Of a stretch of DNA of 64,000 nucleotides, positions 60,192 through 64,000 are shown piece after piece. The position numbers and the translations under genes were made by a program. This DNA comes from Occallatibacter savannae (GTDB lineage Bacteria; Acidobacteriota; Terriglobia; Terriglobales; Acidobacteriaceae): the NCBI RefSeq assembly GCF_003131205.1, contig NZ_QFFY01000001.1, positions 1,550,001 through 1,614,000 of the forward strand, given 5' to 3'. The notes beneath the pieces are model-generated. The model made no database searches. It was not told the origin of the DNA and worked only from the letters and a program-made list of their open reading frames with translations. Within the stretch, counting starts at the first letter, position 1. Every line of letters begins with the position of its first letter.

Positions 60192-60788
60192 TTGAAGAGC
60201 AAGTTGCTGCTTTCGATTCTGGCCGTGGCTTCGGCCCTCGTTGTACCGATGGCTGCCGTAGGCCAGATCGCGCCGGAGAAGCCGCCGAAGGATGTCACGG
60301 GCCCGGTTTACAAGTACGAGGCTTATGTCGGATACGGGTACACGAGCTTGAACCAGGTGAACCTGTCGCGTAGCGGTCTGCAGGGCGTCAGCGCCTCGGT
60401 CACCCGCTACTTCGGCGACCACTTCGGCATCAAGGCCGACGGCGGCTACTACGCGTACAACGTGACGTCGAAAAACCCGGGCAGCCCCAAGGTCGACATG
60501 GTGATGGTGGGGCCGGTGATTCGCGGCAACCTCTTCGAGAAGTGGAGCGGGTACGCAGAGGGCCTGTTCGGAGGCGAGCACACCGGAGGCGTTTCCATTC
60601 AGCCCGACATCTCGTTCGCGGGCGGCTTTGGCATTGGCGTCGATTACAACCGCAGTGCGCGCTGGTCGGTCCGGGCGTTTGGCGACGACATCGGCTCATC
60701 CTTCACGCTTCAGCCCTATCAACCCGGCTTCTCATCGCACATGCGCTGGAATGCGCGCGCGGGCATCGGACTGGTCTATCACTTCTAA
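60192..60788 (+). CDS. Outer-membrane beta-barrel protein
   Basis: A 198-residue protein that starts at TTG 60192, chosen because GAAGGAGAT lies 7 nt upstream and the product begins with a signal peptide (KSKLLLSILAVASALVVPMAAVGQ). Alternating strands YEAYVGYGYTSLN, VSASVTRYFGDHFGIKADGGYYAY, VGPVIRGNLFEKWSGYAEGLFG, and a C-terminal GIGLVYHF (ending in Phe) are typical of small 8-stranded barrels of the OmpA-like/opacity type. Function not assignable; may be structural or an adhesin. Confidence 0.82.
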   Translation: MKSKLLLSILAVASALVVPMAAVGQIAPEKPPKDVTGPVYKYEAYVGYGYTSLNQVNLSRSGLQGVSASVTRYFGDHFGIKADGGYYAYNVTSKNPGSPKVDMVMVGPVIRGNLFEKWSGYAEGLFGGEHTGGVSIQPDISFAGGFGIGVDYNRSARWSVRAFGDDIGSSFTLQPYQPGFSSHMRWNARAGIGLVYHF

Positions 60789-60812
60789 CTTCTTTCCAGA
60801 GATCACTCATCA

Positions 60813-60840
60813 GGCGGAGCCAACACGCTCCGCCTTTTGT
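60813..60840. terminator. Rho-independent terminator
   Basis: GGCGGAGC (60813-60820) pairs with GCTCCGCC (60827-60834) with a 6-nt loop, then TTTTGTTTT. It lies between the beta-barrel gene and the convergent dihydrofolate-reductase-like gene. Confidence 0.88.
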
Positions 60841-60847
60841 TTTGCGC

Positions 60848-61375
60848 TCAGATTTGCGGCTGCGTAGCAACGCAGTAGTTGAGGCAGATGATGCCGCTCG
60901 GAAAAGTCCGCGAATCTTTGAAGATGAGAGGCGAGCGGCGGCCAGGAGGAACGAGAGGCACTCCGCCGCCGAGCAGGATGGGGATAACTGAGACCTCCAC
61001 GCGATCCACCAGTCCCGAGTCGAGCAGGCTTCGGAACGTGATGCCTCCGCCGAAAAGCCAGATGGCCTTGCCGGATGTGCGCTTAAGTTCAGAGACAGTT
61101 CCAGCCAGGTCTGCTGAAACAACAGTCACGTCAGGATGCTGCGCCGGATCGAGCGTGGTGGAAGCTACGAAGACCTTCATGCCGAGGTCTTTCGGAGACC
61201 GGCCCAGCCGCAGCATCTCTTCGAAGCAGACGCGCCCCATCACTGCGGTGTCGAACTGGCGAAAAACCTCTCCAAAGTCGATCGTGGGGTCTTGAACAAT
61301 CCAGTCGAATTCTCCATTTGGTCCGGCGATGTATCCATCCAGACTGGCTGCGACGCTGTAAACGAGATCGCGCAT
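60848..61375 (-). CDS. Dihydrofolate reductase family protein (RibD C-terminal type)
   Basis: A 175-residue protein. LVYSVAASLDGYIAGPNGEFDWI, GRVCFEEMLRLG, KAIWLFGGGITFRSLLDSGLVDRVEVSVIPILLGGGVPLV are the hallmarks of the RibD_C/DHFR-like NADPH-binding fold. These stand-alone proteins (YyaP/YwjB-like) are uncharacterised reductases and not the essential DHFR. GGAGAG precedes the ATG. Confidence 0.9.
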   Translation of the reverse strand: MRDLVYSVAASLDGYIAGPNGEFDWIVQDPTIDFGEVFRQFDTAVMGRVCFEEMLRLGRSPKDLGMKVFVASTTLDPAQHPDVTVVSADLAGTVSELKRTSGKAIWLFGGGITFRSLLDSGLVDRVEVSVIPILLGGGVPLVPPGRRSPLIFKDSRTFPSGIICLNYCVATQPQI

Positions 61376-61492
61376 GCACTCTCCGAAGCTGCCCTGTTGC
61401 GTAGCTGAAGTGTACGCCGGGATTTCGAAACCGCGGTACCAAGGTCAATCGTTTGTAAGAAGCGGACCAGCAGCAATGAATCGCAGCGAAGT

Positions 61493-63172
61493 CTACTTTG
61501 AGCTCGCCAGAAACCTGTCCAGTTCCTTACGATTCGTTCCCTGCGACGGCAGGAAGTCCCGCGCGTTCAACCGCGCCAGCACCTCGGTGGTGACGAACTC
61601 ATGCCCGATACCGCCCTCGTCCACGCGGACAACCCGCGCCAGCACGCTGATCGATCTCTTCTCGGCGCCTGCGGCATCCTCGCGCTCCAGTGTCATGCGC
61701 ACCAGAGTATTGGGCGACCACAGCTCTTTGCTGCGAAGGTAGAGACCGCTGCTGCTGATGTTCACAATCTCGTGTGGCTTGGGCGCGCCGCCGGTGAAGT
61801 AGAACGCTACCAGCCCGGACATGGCCACCCGCTGGCCACGCCGCCGGTTGCCATTCAGCGAGACAGACTCACCCGATAGCCAGCGTTGAACACGAGCAGC
61901 AAATGGCAGCTTCTCTTTTGCGGGGATGCCAACCACGCGCGCCGGCTCAGGGGCGGCCGCCGGAGCTGGTTCCACAGGAAGCGTCGTGTTTACCCCAGCT
62001 TCAGCGGCCGCGGGCGGTGGAGCAAATGGCGCAGGCGGCGGGACGAGCTCTGGCGCAGCCGGCGTCAGAGGCGGCGGTTCAATCGGCGGAGACTCCACGA
62101 TCGGCCTCGTCTCGGCCCTTGTCTTTAACGGGGCAGGGGTCGTCGTCATCTCCGCTGCTTCGGAACGCTGCTGCGCGGATTGTTCGTTCGCTGACACGCC
62201 AAAATGAGGCAACGGTTCCCGGGCAGCTTCATTCGGCTCCCGAATGTGCGACGCCGCTTCCTCCTCCTGCCGCTGCTCCCGGCGAAGCTGCTCGTCGACC
62301 AGTTCGATCACAGCCCGGAGATTGAACGGCAGTTGGGAAGGAGCTGGGGTTTGCGTTTGCCGGGCTTCCTCCTGGTTCGCCGCTTCAGAGGGCGCCGGAG
62401 ATAAAGCACTCTCGGAAAAGCGTGCGGCCGGCGGAGTCTCTTGCGGAGATGGCCCAGCTTGCAAAATCGTGATGGGCTCCATTGCTACGGACGCGTCGTC
62501 GACCTCGTCACTTAGGACCGTTTGCTCGAGAGCCTGCTCGATTGGAATTTCCACCTCTCCGACTGAAGCGAACGGGTCGGGGAGCAATGGCTTGCTCTGC
62601 ATCCTGTCGACGAGCTCCGGCGATCGCGCCGCCGGTGAAACAAACATCTCGCGGACCTGCGGCGTTCCCGAAGTTGGCAGATAGATCAGCGAACCATCGA
62701 AAGGATCGGGCGTCGCTTGCGGCATAGCCGACTCGAACCGGTGCGGAGGCGAGTCAATCGCCTGAAACTGGGCTGCTGCTCTCAGGAGTGCGGCGAGCTC
62801 GGCCCCGGTGCAGATGCGGATGATGTCCCCCGGTTCGCTGTTGGAGTTGGGGAGGAGCTGGTCCGACAGGAACAGAATCGTGGTGACCTCCTCGCTGATC
62901 GGCGGGAACGGCGTGCCCGGACCCACGTCGGCAATCGCCAGGATCCTCTGCTCCGAATCGAGATAGGCGACGTCAAACGCGAACAGGCGCGGTATCTCTG
63001 GCGCAACCGCAACATTGTTCAGGCGGATACAAAAGTGCGGGTCGCGACCGGGCCCGTTCATCACGAGAGCAAGCAATTGGGCAGGCGTCTGCGGCTCGGA
63101 AACGGAGATGACACGCTCGCTGAGCAGAGCGTTCCGGGTCGCGTTATAGACGCAATAGCTTGCGGGGTCCAT
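61493..63172 (-). CDS. PilZ domain protein with N-terminal DUF192-like region
   Basis: A 559-residue cytoplasmic protein. The start at 63172 has AGAGGAG upstream. Residues about 18-120 (SERVISVSEPQTPAQLLALVMNGPG, FAFDVAYLDSEQRILAIADVGPGTPFPP) tentatively resemble DUF192. A long Pro/Ala/Glu-rich disordered linker spans about 150-420. Residues about 455-555 are a PilZ domain: RRRGQRVAMSGLVAFYF supplies the basic residues and VNISSSGLYLRS the (D/N)xSxxG motif, with Asn in place of Asp, which bind c-di-GMP. It likely couples c-di-GMP to an unknown target. Confidence 0.82.
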   Translation of the reverse strand: MDPASYCVYNATRNALLSERVISVSEPQTPAQLLALVMNGPGRDPHFCIRLNNVAVAPEIPRLFAFDVAYLDSEQRILAIADVGPGTPFPPISEEVTTILFLSDQLLPNSNSEPGDIIRICTGAELAALLRAAAQFQAIDSPPHRFESAMPQATPDPFDGSLIYLPTSGTPQVREMFVSPAARSPELVDRMQSKPLLPDPFASVGEVEIPIEQALEQTVLSDEVDDASVAMEPITILQAGPSPQETPPAARFSESALSPAPSEAANQEEARQTQTPAPSQLPFNLRAVIELVDEQLRREQRQEEEAASHIREPNEAAREPLPHFGVSANEQSAQQRSEAAEMTTTPAPLKTRAETRPIVESPPIEPPPLTPAAPELVPPPAPFAPPPAAAEAGVNTTLPVEPAPAAAPEPARVVGIPAKEKLPFAARVQRWLSGESVSLNGNRRRGQRVAMSGLVAFYFTGGAPKPHEIVNISSSGLYLRSKELWSPNTLVRMTLEREDAAGAEKRSISVLARVVRVDEGGIGHEFVTTEVLARLNARDFLPSQGTNRKELDRFLASSK

Positions 63173-63379
63173 GGCTCCTCTTGGGGTGAGCGGAGACGGA
63201 AGGACATTGTGGCGAGAATGATGCGCCCTCGCATGCGGACCCAAGGCAATAAAGCAAAAAGTTGACCAATGGTTTGATGCGGATGCGAAACGCTGCGGCT
63301 GAGATCGTCGGCAGAAACGTAACCTTTTATGTCAAGGCCGGCTTGGCGAATCTGAACAGCCGCCTGTGAGGATTACTTT

Positions 63380-64000
63380 TTAGTCTGTAGCTTCGATGGG
63401 CCGGTCAGAAACGAGCGTTGCGCACGCAAGCCCATGGAGTTGCCGGGCGAGAACTGCAAAAAAGAAGACGATGACGCAAGCGTAGAGCGGGGCCGCAGCA
63501 AGAGAAAGAAAAGAACCGAACAGCAGCAGCATGGTGGAAATGGTCAGAAGCCCGCGATCCCGGCTATTTTGGTCCTTCTGGTAAAGCGAATCCCAAGTCA
63601 GCAAGACGGGCAGATACAGCAACGCCAGGTCATAGGCGTACTCCTGATATCCGACGAGGACTGATGCGGCCACAAACAACGAAAACACAAGTGGGTGTGC
63701 CTCTGGTCTGTTTTTGATCTTCTTCACAGCCCAGACTGACAGGACCAAGACCGCCATCGAAAGCACTGCAACCACAACGAAGATCACTCGTTCGGAGAGG
63801 AGGTGCTGCAATGCAAGTGTTGCCAGACCGCGCACGTTCGGCATATCGGCAAGGTGGTAGTGCCCTTCCTCGTAGGTTGAAAACCGGCTCAAAAGAGAGG
63901 GATAACCTGCGACACAAGCCCAGCCGAGTTTGAGGATCGCAACACAGACCAGAAAACTGAAGGTTCCCAAGAAGCCGGTCACAAGCTTCCAGCGTTCTTT
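63380..64000 (-). CDS. C-terminal part of a membrane glycosyltransferase-like protein (truncated by window end)
   Basis: The frame is open to the window edge; a GTG at 63982 is not convincing as a start because in-frame coding continues upstream (KERWKLVTGFLG). At least four membrane helices are seen, including FSFLVCVAILKLGWACVAG and LSMAVLVLSVWAVKK. The W-x-x-x-x-GF-type entry and GYPSLLSRF pattern resemble DUF2029/GT87 mannosyltransferase-like proteins, but only the C-terminal third is in view. Family assignment is tentative. Confidence 0.55.
   Translation of the reverse strand, partial: KERWKLVTGFLGTFSFLVCVAILKLGWACVAGYPSLLSRFSTYEEGHYHLADMPNVRGLATLALQHLLSERVIFVVVAVLSMAVLVLSVWAVKKIKNRPEAHPLVFSLFVAASVLVGYQEYAYDLALLYLPVLLTWDSLYQKDQNSRDRGLLTISTMLLLFGSFLSLAAAPLYACVIVFFFAVLARQLHGLACATLVSDRPIEATD

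Overview
The window (about 60% GC) looks like the chromosome of a soil acidobacterium, probably family Acidobacteriaceae. Evidence is protein-level recognition only: a TIGR03435-type protein (a family expanded in Acidobacteria), many DinB-superfamily proteins, secreted carboxypeptidase-regulatory-like proteins, a FtsI with a C-terminal PASTA domain, and a cell-division cluster of acidobacterial order. No rRNA, tRNA, CRISPR array, transposase or phage gene was seen.

Layout. 0-16 kb: a mosaic of short units. These are an orphan secretin-like protein, an SRPBCC/alcohol dehydrogenase pair, two small Tyr/Gly- or Asp/Arg-rich secreted proteins, a TIGR03435 protein, an isolated murG, small membrane and zinc-ribbon proteins, a PAP2 phosphatase, an ATP-grasp protein divergent from a cytidylate-kinase-like protein, a DUF4139 protein, and two divergent esterases. 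16-31 kb: rpsP-khpA-rimM on the + strand; a lipid-kinase-like gene; mogA, a LacI regulator and msrP-msrQ (molybdopterin enzyme for periplasmic Met-sulfoxide repair). The other members of the usual rpsP operon (trmD, rplS, rnhB) lie 6-13 kb away on the - strand, as if the operon had been split and one half inverted. 31-36 kb: a DUF2157/GDYXXLXY pair, a DinB protein carrying a repeat insertion, and a hipBA toxin-antitoxin module with an AT-rich, palindromic promoter.

36-50 kb: the dcw cluster on the - strand, in transcription order mraZ, rsmH, ftsL, ftsI, murE, murF, mraY, murD, ftsW. It is interrupted by a B3 metallo-beta-lactamase, an opposing DUF2267 gene and a GIY-YIG nuclease gene, each insertion associated with short palindromic repeats. 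murG is 30 kb away and murC/ftsQAZ are not in the window. A sigma-70-like promoter and a three-unit 10-bp direct repeat (probable MraZ box) lie upstream of mraZ. 50-64 kb: DUF2127, SRPBCC, an amidohydrolase without the usual HxH motif, dxs, a DUF4440-like protein, a YjbR protein, two translationally coupled carboxypeptidase-regulatory-like secreted proteins, an outer-membrane beta-barrel protein, a dihydrofolate-reductase-like protein, a PilZ protein and a membrane protein cut off by the window end.

The most unusual layer is non-coding. Tandem 7-bp repeats occur at several junctions (main consensus AGCYNNN). One array supplies the rsmH stop codon, one abuts the ftsL ribosome-binding site, one abuts an esterase stop codon, and another class lies in frame inside trmD. 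They resemble in period, though not in sequence, the heptanucleotide STRR repeats of cyanobacteria. Separate palindromic repeat families flank the GIY-YIG and metallo-beta-lactamase genes. Several genes (hipB, rnhB, mogA, possibly the lacI-type gene) have a -10 element 6-10 nt before the start codon, which predicts leaderless mRNAs.
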